Of a stretch of 64,000 nucleotides of DNA, positions 38,592 to 47,986 are shown one piece after another. This DNA comes from Streptomyces sp. NBC_01296. Its GTDB lineage: Bacteria; Actinomycetota; Actinomycetes; Streptomycetales; Streptomycetaceae. Position numbers and translations under genes: made by a program. The first letter of the stretch is position 1. Every line of letters begins with the position of its first letter. The notes under the pieces are model-generated. The model was given only the letters and a program-made list of their open reading frames with translations, had not been told where the DNA came from and made no database searches. The stretch is taken from positions 930,001 to 994,000 of the forward strand of contig NZ_CP130720.1 in assembly GCF_035984415.1 (NCBI RefSeq), in the 5' to 3' direction.

Positions 38592-39263
38592 ATGAAGATC
38601 TCGGAGCTCAGCCGGCGGACCGGCGTGCCGGTCGCCAGCATCAAGTACTTCCGGCGGCAGGGTCTGTTGCCCGCGGGGCGAGCGACCGCCGCGACCCTGG
38701 CCGAGTACGGGGAGGAGCACGCGGAGCGGCTGCGGCTAATCAAGGCGCTGACCACGCTCGGCGGCCTGTCCATCGCCGCCACCCGGGACGTGCTCGGGGC
38801 CGTCGACCAGGCCCACAGCTCCGAGGGCGCCCTGGGAGCGGTCAGCTACGCCCTTCCGGTGCCGGTGGCGGCCCAGCCCGCTGCGGGCCCCGAGGAGGAG
38901 GCCGAGGCCGACGAGAGCGCCGGGGCGGAGGTGGCGGAGCTGCTCGCGGCCCTGGACTGGCAGGCCCCCGGCACCTCACCGCACGTGGAGGGACTGACGG
39001 CGGCCCTGAAGGAACTGCGACGACTGGACGCGCAGTACGCCCCGGGCGAGCTCGCCGCCTACGCGAGGCTCGCCGAGTCGGTGGCCCGGCTGGACCTGGA
39101 GCGCGCGGCCGGCCTCGACGACCCGGTGGCCCTGGCGGAGCGGGCCGTCATCGTGTTCGCGATCTGCGCCCCGGTGTTCGAGCTGCTGCGCCGGCTCGCC
39201 CAGGAGGACCAGGTCCGGCGCCGCGTCGCGGGCGGCGGCACCGCCTCCGAGACACCCCGCTAG
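38592..39263 (+). CDS. MerR family transcriptional regulator
   Basis: 223 residues from ATG 38592 (AGGGAAG 4-5 bp upstream); ATG 38553 is in frame without RBS. Winged helix: MKISELSRRTGVPVASIKYFRRQGLLPAGR, then AERLRLIKALTTLGGLSIAATRDVL. An acidic Ala/Glu linker precedes an all-helical C-terminal domain of about 110 residues with no Cys, so it is not a metal sensor; an organic ligand is likelier. Probably controls the divergent DUF3533 gene. Confidence 0.9.
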   Translation: MKISELSRRTGVPVASIKYFRRQGLLPAGRATAATLAEYGEEHAERLRLIKALTTLGGLSIAATRDVLGAVDQAHSSEGALGAVSYALPVPVAAQPAAGPEEEAEADESAGAEVAELLAALDWQAPGTSPHVEGLTAALKELRRLDAQYAPGELAAYARLAESVARLDLERAAGLDDPVALAERAVIVFAICAPVFELLRRLAQEDQVRRRVAGGGTASETPR

Positions 39264-39352
39264 CGCAGCCGTTGCGGACGGCCGGAAGGCGCCGGCTGCG
39301 GCCGGGGTCGGGGCCGCCACCGCGGCCTCCGCGAAGCAGATAGGTCGGTCAT

Positions 39353-39364
39353 CGACATATGTCG
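39353..39364. promoter_or_regulatory. 12-bp palindrome, probable PadR operator
   Basis: CGACATATGTCG lies 12 bp before the padR start. PadR proteins commonly bind short palindromes with ACAT/ATGT halves in their own promoters, so autoregulation is likely. Confidence 0.55.
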
Positions 39365-39375
39365 GAGACCGAGCT

Positions 39376-39813
39376 ATGGTGACGCATGTGAATGATCAAG
39401 CTCTGCGCGAGCCAACTCTGCTCATCCTCACCGCCATCGCCGATGCCCCACGGCATGGCTACGCGATCGCCCAGGAGGTCGAGAAGATCTCGGAAGGGCG
39501 CACGAAAATGCGCACCGGAACGCTCTACGGGGCCCTGGAGCGGCTCCTGGAACAGGAACTCATCGCCGTCCACGAGGAAGAGGTGGTCGACGGACGCATG
39601 CGGCGCAGCTACGCGCTCGCGCCGCGCGGCCGTGAGGTGCTGGCCGCCGAGGCGGCCCGGATCGCGCGTACCGCGCAGGAGGCGACTCGGCGGTTGGGGC
39701 TCGGGGCGGCAGGGGCGGCAGGGGCGGCCGTGGCGTCGTTCGATGCCTCCTTCCGTACGAGCGGGCTGCTCGGGCCGCGGCTCGGTTTCGACGGTGGGGT
39801 GGTGAACTCGTGA
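39376..39813 (+). CDS. PadR family transcriptional regulator
   Basis: 145 residues; ATG 39376 with in-frame GTGs at 39379 and 39388 as alternatives. Winged-helix PadR domain: EPTLLILTAIADAPRHGYAIAQEVEKIS ... LRTGTLYGALERL-like RTGTLYGALERLLEQELI, RRSYALAPRGREVL. The last 40 residues are Ala/Gly-rich. The stop overlaps the GTG of the next gene, so regulator and membrane protein are coupled, the usual PadR-partner layout. Confidence 0.9.
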   Translation: MVTHVNDQALREPTLLILTAIADAPRHGYAIAQEVEKISEGRTKMRTGTLYGALERLLEQELIAVHEEEVVDGRMRRSYALAPRGREVLAAEAARIARTAQEATRRLGLGAAGAAGAAVASFDASFRTSGLLGPRLGFDGGVVNS

Positions 39814-40673
39814 CCGCGCTGGTGAGGTTGTATCCGGCTGCCTACCGGCAGAAGTTCGGCGACGAGATCTCCGATGCCTACCTTGAGGCAACGCGAGCGG
39901 CGGGTTGGCCCGCCCGCGTGCGCGAAGGTGTCGATGTCGTCGGGCACGCCCTGCGCATGCGGCTCGGGCTGGGCTCGGCAGGGCGCGCCGGGCGGTTCCT
40001 GGCGGCGTCGGCGCCGTTCGCCGCCGTCGCGGTCGGGGCGACCTCGCTGGGCTGGGCCCGCTTGATGGGCCACGCCGTCCTTACCGACGACAGCCTGGTC
40101 TTCCCCCTGCTGGCGGCGACGCAACTCGTCACGGTGCTGGGCGCGTTCCTCGCGCTGGCCGGACGCTGGGCGGCGGGCAGCTGGATCGCGCTGGCCGGCA
40201 TCGTCACGGAGATCGCTGTCGGTACGGTGCGGTCGGGCGCCGATCTGCTCTGGTTCGGGGCCTACTTCAGCGTGCCTCTGCTCGCCTTGACCCTGGTGAC
40301 GGTGGTGTGCCCGCCCGACCTGCGGCCGGCTCCGCGCATCCACACCAGGACCGGGGTGATCGCCGTGATGGCATGGACGGCGGTGGTCGCCGGTGCGCTG
40401 GTGGTGGTCCCGCTGCCAGGTCCACTCGGCGGACTGCGGTTCGCCGTACCGGTGGCCGGCGGACTCCTGCTGGCCGGCCGACAGGCGTTCGCCCGGCTGC
40501 GCACCGCGCCGGCCGTGCTGCTCTCGGGCCTGCCGTTCCTGTACTTCGGCGTGGTCCCCGGAGGGCTGTACGTGACCTGGCTCGCCGGTCTGCTCGCGCT
40601 GCTGCTCGTCGCCGCCGTGGTGGTGAGCGTCCGGCGACGCCAAGGCGGACGGGACCCGCTGGTTGGCGGCTAG
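39810..40673 (+). CDS. Polytopic membrane protein partner of PadR
   Basis: 287 residues, GTG start overlapping padR by four bases. The soluble start LVRLYPAAYRQKFGDEISDAYLE recurs in Streptomyces proteins paired with PadR regulators. Seven to eight hydrophobic segments follow from about residue 65. No transport motifs seen; function unknown, probably a regulated membrane-stress component. Confidence 0.8.
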   Translation: MTALVRLYPAAYRQKFGDEISDAYLEATRAAGWPARVREGVDVVGHALRMRLGLGSAGRAGRFLAASAPFAAVAVGATSLGWARLMGHAVLTDDSLVFPLLAATQLVTVLGAFLALAGRWAAGSWIALAGIVTEIAVGTVRSGADLLWFGAYFSVPLLALTLVTVVCPPDLRPAPRIHTRTGVIAVMAWTAVVAGALVVVPLPGPLGGLRFAVPVAGGLLLAGRQAFARLRTAPAVLLSGLPFLYFGVVPGGLYVTWLAGLLALLLVAAVVVSVRRRQGGRDPLVGG

Positions 40674-40857
40674 GCACGGTTCACCCGACGGTGGTGCGCG
40701 TTCGGCTCGGCTGTGTATGTAACAGGAATGTATTAGGGGGCGGTTGGGCGGAACGGTGAGGCGGGCCGGGCGGGTCTTGGTGATCAGAAACGCCCGCTCG
40801 TAGCGACCCGTACCGAGCGCCCGGCACTGCCAACCGATCGATCCTGAGGAAGAAGCG

Positions 40858-41520
40858 ATGCGCGTTCACAAGCTCACCTTCGCAGCCGTGGCCGTTGCCG
40901 CGAGTCTCTCGCTCACCGCCTGCCAGAACGGCGACGACGGCACGGGGCGCACCGACCCGTCCTCCGCGTCCACCGCATCGTCCGCTCCCACCGCATCGTC
41001 CTCGGGCAGCTCGGACCAGGGAGGCGGGAAGGCCTCGGGCGCGCCGAGCGCCGGCGGGAAGGGGACGGCTGCCGCAACCGGCTCCAATGAGAACGGCAAG
41101 GCCGGCAAGTGCCGCACCGACGAGTTGGCGATCACGGCCATGGACAACACCATCGACGGCGACCCCGACGGAACCGTCGCGGTGCAGCTGAAGAACCGCG
41201 GCGGCCGGGACTGCTCGATCTCCGGGTACCCGGGCGTCGACCTGAAGACCAGCTCGGGGTCGCTGTCCGCGAAGCGCACCGGCGAGCAGGCCACCACGGC
41301 CGTCCTCAAGAAGGGGCAGTCGACGGCCTTCGGCATCAACTACCCGATCAACAAGTCCGGCGGCTCCGGCGTCCGCATCACGGGGCTGGTGGTGACCCCG
41401 CCGGACGAGACGAAGTCGGTCACCCTCGACTGGCCGGGCGCCGCCACGCTGCCCGTCACGGACGGCACCGACTCCCCGGTGAAGGTCGGCCCGATCGGAA
41501 GCGCCGGCCAGGGCGGCTGA
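40858..41520 (+). CDS. DUF4232 domain lipoprotein
   Basis: 220 residues. Signal peptide with lipobox LTAC (Cys22), a long Ser/Ala/Gly-rich linker to about residue 80, then a DUF4232 beta-sandwich beginning KCRTDELAIT with AVQLKNRGGRDCSISGYPGVDL (the conserved Cys pair). GAGGAAGAA precedes the ATG. Such surface lipoproteins are common in Streptomyces; role unknown. Confidence 0.9.
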   Translation: MRVHKLTFAAVAVAASLSLTACQNGDDGTGRTDPSSASTASSAPTASSSGSSDQGGGKASGAPSAGGKGTAAATGSNENGKAGKCRTDELAITAMDNTIDGDPDGTVAVQLKNRGGRDCSISGYPGVDLKTSSGSLSAKRTGEQATTAVLKKGQSTAFGINYPINKSGGSGVRITGLVVTPPDETKSVTLDWPGAATLPVTDGTDSPVKVGPIGSAGQGG

Positions 41521-41553
41521 CCCGCCCGCCCGGGAGCACCAGACAGGTGCCTA

Positions 41554-41729
41554 GGGGGTGTCGTCAAAGTCCCTCCCCCAGCTACCGCTGGGAGGTGCCC
41601 CCAGGCCGGCGGGGCCTGGCACGCGCGCTCGCCGCGTTGTCGTCGGTCGCCGACGCGAGCGTCGCCTCCCTCCTCCGCCTTGCGATCACACGCACCAGAC
41701 CCCGCCGGCCCCGCCCTCACGGGCGGCCG
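41554..41729. mobile_element. MITE-like element, second copy, right end missing
   Basis: Matches the first 176 bp of the element at 35302 with two visible substitutions (in the cgtc(c/g)gtc(c/g)cc stretch near 41645). The left terminal repeat is intact, also preceded by CTA; the right end, including its terminal repeat, is replaced by unrelated sequence from 41730. Confidence 0.85.
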
Positions 41730-41737
41730 GCGGTGGC

Positions 41738-41769
41738 AGCGCCGGAGTGCCAGGGAGCGCTCCGGCGCT
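41738..41769. terminator. Stem-loop abutting the truncated element
   Basis: Perfect 10-bp arms (41738-41747 and 41760-41769), 12-nt loop. It could end transcription from the DUF4232 gene. The following 260 bp to 42029 show no gene; they should contain the kinase promoter. Confidence 0.5.
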
Positions 41770-42029
41770 CTGGCCTGCATGGGGCGGATCGTCATTTAAG
41801 ATTCAAGGCGGCCGCTGGGCTGCGGCTCGTCGCTGTGCGCGACGGCTGCGGAACGGTCAGGCCGGTCGAGGAGAGCGGCACCTGGCTCAGGGCCTTGGTC
41901 CGACGGCGACCGCATGGCGCTGATCATGAAGATCCCGGGGATTCACGTGACCACCGGCGTGCTTCCCAGTGGTGTGGGGCGCTCGGCTCACCCGCCCACG
42001 AACAGAAGATCCCCAGGGAGAAGTGAGGT

Positions 42030-42692
42030 ATGCCAGTGATCTGCGTCGGAGGCATGATCGGAATCGGCAAGACGAGCGTGGCCGAACTGCTCGCCAAGGA
42101 GCTGGGCAGCGAGGTCTTCTACGAGAGCGTGGAAGACAATCCGATCCTCCCCCTCTTCTACACGGCGAGCCCCGAGGAGATCGAGGCCAAGCGCTACCCC
42201 TTCCTGCTGCAGCTCTACTTCCTGCAGACGCGGTTCGCCTCGATCAAGGAGGCGTACAAGCAGGGCGACAACGTCCTCGACCGCTCCATCTACGAGGACT
42301 GGTACTTCGCCAAGGTCAACCACGACCTGGGCCGGATCAGCTCCCTCGAGATGCGGGTGTACGAGGGGCTGCTCGACGAGATGATGCGCGAAATCGACGG
42401 CCTGCCGTACCGCAAGGCACCCGACCTCATGGTCTACCTCAAGGCGGACTTCGAGACGGTGCTGCACCGGATCGGGCTGCGGGGCCGCGGTTTCGAACAG
42501 GACGAGAGCCTCGTCGAGTACTACCGGACGCTGTGGTCCGGCTACGACGACTGGGTGCACGAGCACTACTCGGCCAGCGAGGTCCTCGTCATCGACATGA
42601 ACCAGACCGATGTGGTGCACAACCCCGAGGACGCGGCCCGCGTGGCGCAGCAGGTCAAGGACGCCCTGGCGGCGGTCGCGCACCGGGGCTGA
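42030..42692 (+). CDS. Deoxynucleoside kinase
   Basis: 220 residues of the dNK/dGK-dAK fold. P-loop GGMIGIGKTS at residues 7-16, YESVEDNP, the DRS motif LDRSIYEDW around residue 85, and the lid LRGRGFEQDESL. It phosphorylates deoxynucleosides for salvage; specificity cannot be told by eye. GGGAGAAG lies 6 bp before the ATG. Followed by a strong terminator. Confidence 0.93.
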   Translation: MPVICVGGMIGIGKTSVAELLAKELGSEVFYESVEDNPILPLFYTASPEEIEAKRYPFLLQLYFLQTRFASIKEAYKQGDNVLDRSIYEDWYFAKVNHDLGRISSLEMRVYEGLLDEMMREIDGLPYRKAPDLMVYLKADFETVLHRIGLRGRGFEQDESLVEYYRTLWSGYDDWVHEHYSASEVLVIDMNQTDVVHNPEDAARVAQQVKDALAAVAHRG

Positions 42693-42704
42693 GCTCGGAC
42701 CGGG

Positions 42705-42750
42705 CCCTGAGCGGCTCCTCGCTCCAGGAGGGCTGAGGAGCCGCTCAGGG
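42705..42750 (+). terminator. Stem-loop after the deoxynucleoside kinase gene
   Basis: Perfect 16-bp arms (42705-42720 and 42735-42750) around a 14-nt loop, beginning 12 bp past the stop. Confidence 0.8.
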
Positions 42751-42757
42751 GATGACA

Positions 42758-42878
42758 TCAGCGGTGGGTGAAGTCCGGGGACCTCTTGTCCACGAAGGCG
42801 CTGATGCCCTCCTTCTGGTCGGCGGTGGCGAACACGGCGCTCGACGAGGATCGTCTCGTAGTCGATGGCCTCGGTCAC
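42758..42878 (-). pseudogene. Enoyl-CoA hydratase remnant with large internal deletion
   Basis: Starting at GTG 42878 the frame reads TEAIDYETILVE, the usual beginning of enoyl-CoA hydratases (next expected: GRV then LNRP). It then shifts frame and continues SAVFATADQKEGISAFVDKRSPDFTHR and TGA at 42758, the usual end of the same family. About 220 residues between are gone. Confidence 0.8.
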
Positions 42879-42885
42879 GGGGTGG

Positions 42886-43071
42886 TCCCTTCGGTGCTTC
42901 GGCCGCCGCGTCGCGCAGGACGTGGACGATGCCGGAGAAGTCCTGTGCGGCGCCGCCCGCTTCGGCGAACGCGGCGTACATGCCGGCCGCGCGCAGGCCG
43001 AGGCCGGCCTCGATGCCGCCGGCCATCAAGGTGAGCGTGGCCGCCTCGGCGCCCGTCACGCCGCCCGAAAC
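42886..43071 (-). pseudogene. 3-hydroxyisobutyrate dehydrogenase remnant
   Basis: In one frame: VSGGVTGAEAATLTLMAGG, the substrate-binding motif found near residue 120 of MmsB-type dehydrogenases, joined directly to MYAAFAEAGGAAQDFSGIVHVLRDAA, the family's C-terminal end. The N-terminal Rossmann domain and about 130 central residues are absent and there is no start. It precedes the hydratase remnant, the order expected in a valine-degradation operon. Confidence 0.7.
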
Positions 43072-43117
43072 AGCGGCGGCGGAGGGTTTCCGGCTGGGCG
43101 GTTCCTGAGGCCGGGCC

Positions 43118-44527
43118 CTACTCCGCGCGGTCGGCAACCCGGTACGGGACGAAGGTGCTGGTGTTCTCGTCCACGGCCAGCGGGCGTCCGAGCGGCGGGA
43201 CGGCCCGTTGGGGGCAGTCGAGCCGTTCGCAGAGGCGGCAGCCCATGCCGATCGGAGTGGCGGCCGCGGTGTTGTCCAGGTCGAGGCCGTCGGAGTAGAC
43301 GAGCCGCGAGGCGTGCCGGATCTCGCAGCCCAGACCGATGGCGAAGGTCTTGCCGGGCTCGCCCCAGCCGCCGCGGTGGCGGGTGACGGCGCGGGCGGTC
43401 CACAGGTGGCGCTGCCCGTCGGGCATGGCGGCGACCTGGACGTGGATGCGGCCGGGCGCGGCGAAGGCCTCGTAGACGTTCCACAGCGGGCAGGTGCCGC
43501 CGGCGCGGGAGAAGTGGAATCCGGTCGCGGACTGCCGCTTGGACATGTTGCCCGCCCGGTCCACCCGGACGAAGGAGAAGGGGACCCCGCGCAGCCTGGG
43601 GCGTTGCAGGGTGCTGAGGCGGTGGCAGACCGTCTCGTACCCCAGGCCGAACCGGTCGGTGAGCCGCTCGATGTCGTAACGGAACTCCTCCGCGGCGGTG
43701 TGGAACGCCCTGTACGGGAGGATCAGCGCCGCGGCGAAGTAGTTGGCGATGCCGATCCGGGCCAGCCCGTGCGCCGTGGATCCGGCCGGGAAGTCCTCCG
43801 ACGCGAGCCGGTCCAACTCGCCTGCGTGCTCCAGGAGCGCGAGCTGGGTGGCCATCCGGAACGCCTGCTGGCCCGGCCGCAGCCCTGCGGACAGGTGCAG
43901 GACACGGGCGGAGTCGTCGTAGTGGTGCAGCCGCTCGGAGTCGGCGGCCACGCGGACGCCGTGGTGGTCGGACAGGCGCGCCGACAGGGCCCGGACGACC
44001 TCCCCGGGCCGGATGCGAAGAGTACGGGCCAAGTCCTCGGCGGTGAGGTCGATGTCGTGGAGGTAGTTCTGGCGGCGGTAGAAGAACTCCCGGATCTCCT
44101 CGTGCGCAGAGCGCGGCCCACCGGCCCCCGGCAGCCCCTCCCGGTCGCCGTCGGCGCCGGCCAGCCGTTCGGCGAGGAGCTGGCTGCGCCGGCCGAGGTC
44201 GAGGAGCACCTGGGCGACGGCGGGCATCCGGGATGCCAGCTCCGCCAGGTCCGAGGCCGAGACCCGCGCTTCGGCCACCTCGCCGGCCAGCGCCTCGCGC
44301 AGGTCCGCGACCAGGCGGCTCGCGTCCCGCTCCGAGAAGAAGCCGGGGTCGACCCCGAACGCCTCGGTGAGCCGCAGCAGTACGGGCACCGTCAGCGGGC
44401 GGGAGTCGTGTTCCATCTGGTTCAGGTAGCTGGGCGAAATGGCCAGGACCCGGGCCAGGTCGGCCTGGCTCATCCGGCGCTCCTCGCGCAGCCGCCGCAG
44501 CCGCGCGCCCGCATACGTCTTGCTCAC
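43118..44527 (-). CDS. ScfR/RamB-type regulator of the glyoxylate shunt
   Basis: 469 residues. HTH at 8-65 (RLRRLREERRMSQADLARVLAISPSYLNQMEHDSRPLTVPVL), a central ImmA/IrrE-like IrrE_N_II region (ALLEHAGEL ... IGIANYFAAALILPY, with no HExxH), and a C-terminal Cys-rich domain (GTCPLWNVYEAF, GCRLCERLDCPQRA) typical of short-chain-fatty-acyl regulators such as RamB. RamB controls aceA/aceB in Corynebacterium. It is divergent from aceA here, so the same role is likely; an acyl-CoA-type ligand is inferred. Confidence 0.92.
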   Translation of the reverse strand: MSKTYAGARLRRLREERRMSQADLARVLAISPSYLNQMEHDSRPLTVPVLLRLTEAFGVDPGFFSERDASRLVADLREALAGEVAEARVSASDLAELASRMPAVAQVLLDLGRRSQLLAERLAGADGDREGLPGAGGPRSAHEEIREFFYRRQNYLHDIDLTAEDLARTLRIRPGEVVRALSARLSDHHGVRVAADSERLHHYDDSARVLHLSAGLRPGQQAFRMATQLALLEHAGELDRLASEDFPAGSTAHGLARIGIANYFAAALILPYRAFHTAAEEFRYDIERLTDRFGLGYETVCHRLSTLQRPRLRGVPFSFVRVDRAGNMSKRQSATGFHFSRAGGTCPLWNVYEAFAAPGRIHVQVAAMPDGQRHLWTARAVTRHRGGWGEPGKTFAIGLGCEIRHASRLVYSDGLDLDNTAAATPIGMGCRLCERLDCPQRAVPPLGRPLAVDENTSTFVPYRVADRAE

Positions 44528-44590
44528 CGCGTCGTCTCCCTCGTCGCCGGGACCGGACTCACCCTACGCACGCTTCCGAGCCCCGGGGTC

Positions 44591-44638
44591 TTCGCAGACT
44601 TGGCAAACGGACGCGAAAAGATTCGCAGAACTTAGCAG
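44591..44638. promoter_or_regulatory. Two direct-repeat sites in the regulator/aceA gap
   Basis: TTCGCAGACTTGGCAAA (44591-44607) and TTCGCAGAACTTAGCAG (44622-44638), starts 31 bp apart, about three helix turns. The GGCAAA-type core resembles part of the RamB consensus (TTTGCAAA). They lie 64-111 bp upstream of the regulator gene and are candidate binding sites for it. Confidence 0.5.
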
Positions 44639-44830
44639 ACGTCCATGATTGATGGCACTGGGTGTCGCTGAGAGAGTCGTCCTGCGGCCCGCCGGAACAG
44701 GCGGCAGCGACAGGACCAACCGGCCCCGATTCACGCCCTGATATCGGCGATTCGGCAGGTTCTGGCGAGTGGACCGGCAACATTGCTCAGCTCGTTCCAC
44801 ACCGGTACGGCGGGCCGCGATCCAACAAGA

Positions 44831-44873
44831 TGGCACTAGGTGCCAAAGCTTCGCACTCATGACGGGTGCGAAG
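44831..44873. promoter_or_regulatory. Two dyads in the aceA leader
   Basis: TGGCAC-TAG-GTGCCA at 44831-44845 and CTTCGCAC with GTGCGAAG at 44849-44856 and 44866-44873. Both lie within 80 bp of the aceA start and could be operators or leader hairpins. The rest of the 381-bp gap shows no gene. Confidence 0.45.
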
Positions 44874-44908
44874 GCGTTGCTCAGCTACCCATGGAGACGG
44901 TGACGGTC

Positions 44909-46192
<1,284 letters not shown>

Positions 46193-46206
46193 GACACCGC
46201 CCGTCC

Positions 46207-46241
46207 AGGCCGCAGGCCGCAGGCCGCAGGCCGCAGGCCGC
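46207..46241. repeat. Five tandem 7-bp units (aggccgc)
   Basis: Five exact copies just after the aceA stop, within the 201-bp aceA-aceB gap. Probably slippage-generated; no dyad structure recognised. Confidence 0.9.
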
Positions 46242-46393
46242 CCGGAGCGTCCGACGCACCACCTCGCCGCAGGGCCCGGGGCGCCCGAGTACACGCGGTA
46301 CCCGGGCGCCCCGCCGGCGCCCTCACCCCGCGTTCCCCGAAGGCCGGAGGAACCACCTCCGTCCGGCCCTCCCCTCTCCTGGAGGAGACCCGC

Positions 46394-47986
46394 ATGTCCA
46401 TCCACGCACCGACCCGCCGCGTCGAGGTCCTCGGGACACCGGGCGACCGCCACGAAGAGATCCTCACCCCCGAGGCCCTGGACTTCATCGCCCGGCTCGA
46501 CGACGCGTTCGCCACCCGCCGCCCGGAGATCCTCAAGGAGCGCACCCGTCGCTCGGCCCACCTGGCCGGCGGCGCCCCCCTCGTCTTCCCCCTCGCCACC
46601 CGCGCCGTCCGACAGGACCGGGAGTGGAGCGTCGCGCCGCCGGCGCCGGGCCTCAGCGACCGGCGGGTCGAGATCACCGGACCGCCGGACCGCCGGATGG
46701 CGGTCAACGCCCTCAACTCCGGTGCCCGGGTGTGGATGGCCGACCTCGAGGACGCCACCTCGCCCACCTGGGACAACGTCATCGGCGGCCAGCTGACGCT
46801 GCTCGACGTGATAGAGCGGCGGATCGACTTCACCAGCCCGGAGGGCAAGGAGTACCGCCTCGGCACGGATCTCGCGACCATCATGGTCCGTCCGCGCGGC
46901 TGGCACCTCCTCGAAGAGCACCTGGAGATCGACGGCCGACCTCTGTCCGCCTCGCTCGTCGACTTCGGCCTGTACTTCTTCCACTGCGCGCAGCGGCAGA
47001 TCGACGCCGGCCACGGCCCGTACTTCTACCTCCCCAAGCTGGAGAACCGGTACGAGGCCCGCCTCTGGAACGACATCTTCCTGTTCGCCCAGGAGCTGCT
47101 CGGCATCCCGCGCGGCACCGTCCGGGCGACCGTCCTCATCGAGACGATCACGGCCGCGTTCGAGATGGAGGAGATCCTCTACGAACTGCGCGAGCACAGC
47201 GCGGGCCTGAACGCGGGCCGCTGGGACTACCTGTTCAGCCTGATCAAGACCTTCGGCCACCGCACCGACTTCCAGCTGCCCGACCGGGCCGCGGTCACCA
47301 TGACCGCACCGTTCATGCGGGCGTACACCGAACTCCTCGTCCGCACCTGCCACCGGCGCGGCGCGCACGCCATCGGCGGCATGGCCGCCCACGTCCCCGG
47401 CAAGGACGCGGAGGCCCGCACCGCCGCCCTGGCGAAGGTGCGCCTCGACAAGGAGCGGGAGGCCGAGGACGGCTTCGACGGCTCGTGGGTCGCCCACCCC
47501 GGCCTCGTCCCGGTCTGCCGCGAGGTCTTCGACGGGGTCCTGGGAGAGCGGCCGAACCAGCTGGACCGCACCCGCGAGGACGTCGAAGTCGCCGCCGCCG
47601 ACCTGCTGTCGGTCCGCCGCATCGCCGCCCCGCCGACCTCCGAGGGCATCCGCTCCAACGTGGCCGTGGCCCTGCGCTACTTCGACGCCTGGCTCCGCGG
47701 CCGGGGAGCCGTCGCCCTGAACGGGCTGATGGAGGACGCCGCGACCGCCGAGATCGCCCGCGTGCAGATCTGGCAGTGGCTCCGCCACGGCCGGGTGGAT
47801 CGCTCCACCGTGCTCACGCTCCTCGACGCCGCATGCGAGGGGCTGGCGCAGGAGGATCCGCAGGCCCTGGTCACCGAGGCCCGGGACCTCTTCGTGGACA
47901 CCGCGCTCACCCCGCGCCTGCCCGCCTTCTTCACCCCCGAGGCCTACACCCGCCACCTCGTCCACCGGACGGAGACCCGCTCATGA
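46394..47986 (+). CDS. aceB: Malate synthase A
   Basis: 530 residues, ATG with TGGAGGAGA upstream. MSA-type TIM barrel: VWMADLEDATSPTWDNVI, PRGWHLLEEH, YFYLPKLENRYEARLWND, ATVLIETITAAFEMEEILYELREHS (catalytic Arg and metal Glu/Asp), AHPGLVPV. Condenses glyoxylate with acetyl-CoA to malate. The stop overlaps the next start (ATGA). Confidence 0.96.
   Translation: MSIHAPTRRVEVLGTPGDRHEEILTPEALDFIARLDDAFATRRPEILKERTRRSAHLAGGAPLVFPLATRAVRQDREWSVAPPAPGLSDRRVEITGPPDRRMAVNALNSGARVWMADLEDATSPTWDNVIGGQLTLLDVIERRIDFTSPEGKEYRLGTDLATIMVRPRGWHLLEEHLEIDGRPLSASLVDFGLYFFHCAQRQIDAGHGPYFYLPKLENRYEARLWNDIFLFAQELLGIPRGTVRATVLIETITAAFEMEEILYELREHSAGLNAGRWDYLFSLIKTFGHRTDFQLPDRAAVTMTAPFMRAYTELLVRTCHRRGAHAIGGMAAHVPGKDAEARTAALAKVRLDKEREAEDGFDGSWVAHPGLVPVCREVFDGVLGERPNQLDRTREDVEVAAADLLSVRRIAAPPTSEGIRSNVAVALRYFDAWLRGRGAVALNGLMEDAATAEIARVQIWQWLRHGRVDRSTVLTLLDAACEGLAQEDPQALVTEARDLFVDTALTPRLPAFFTPEAYTRHLVHRTETRS

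Noticed and set aside
35559..38720. A 1053-codon minus-strand frame through the hydrolase and DUF3533 genes
   Set aside because: Only its last 400 codons are a real gene; the rest is the shadow of DUF3533, which has normal codon bias in another frame.
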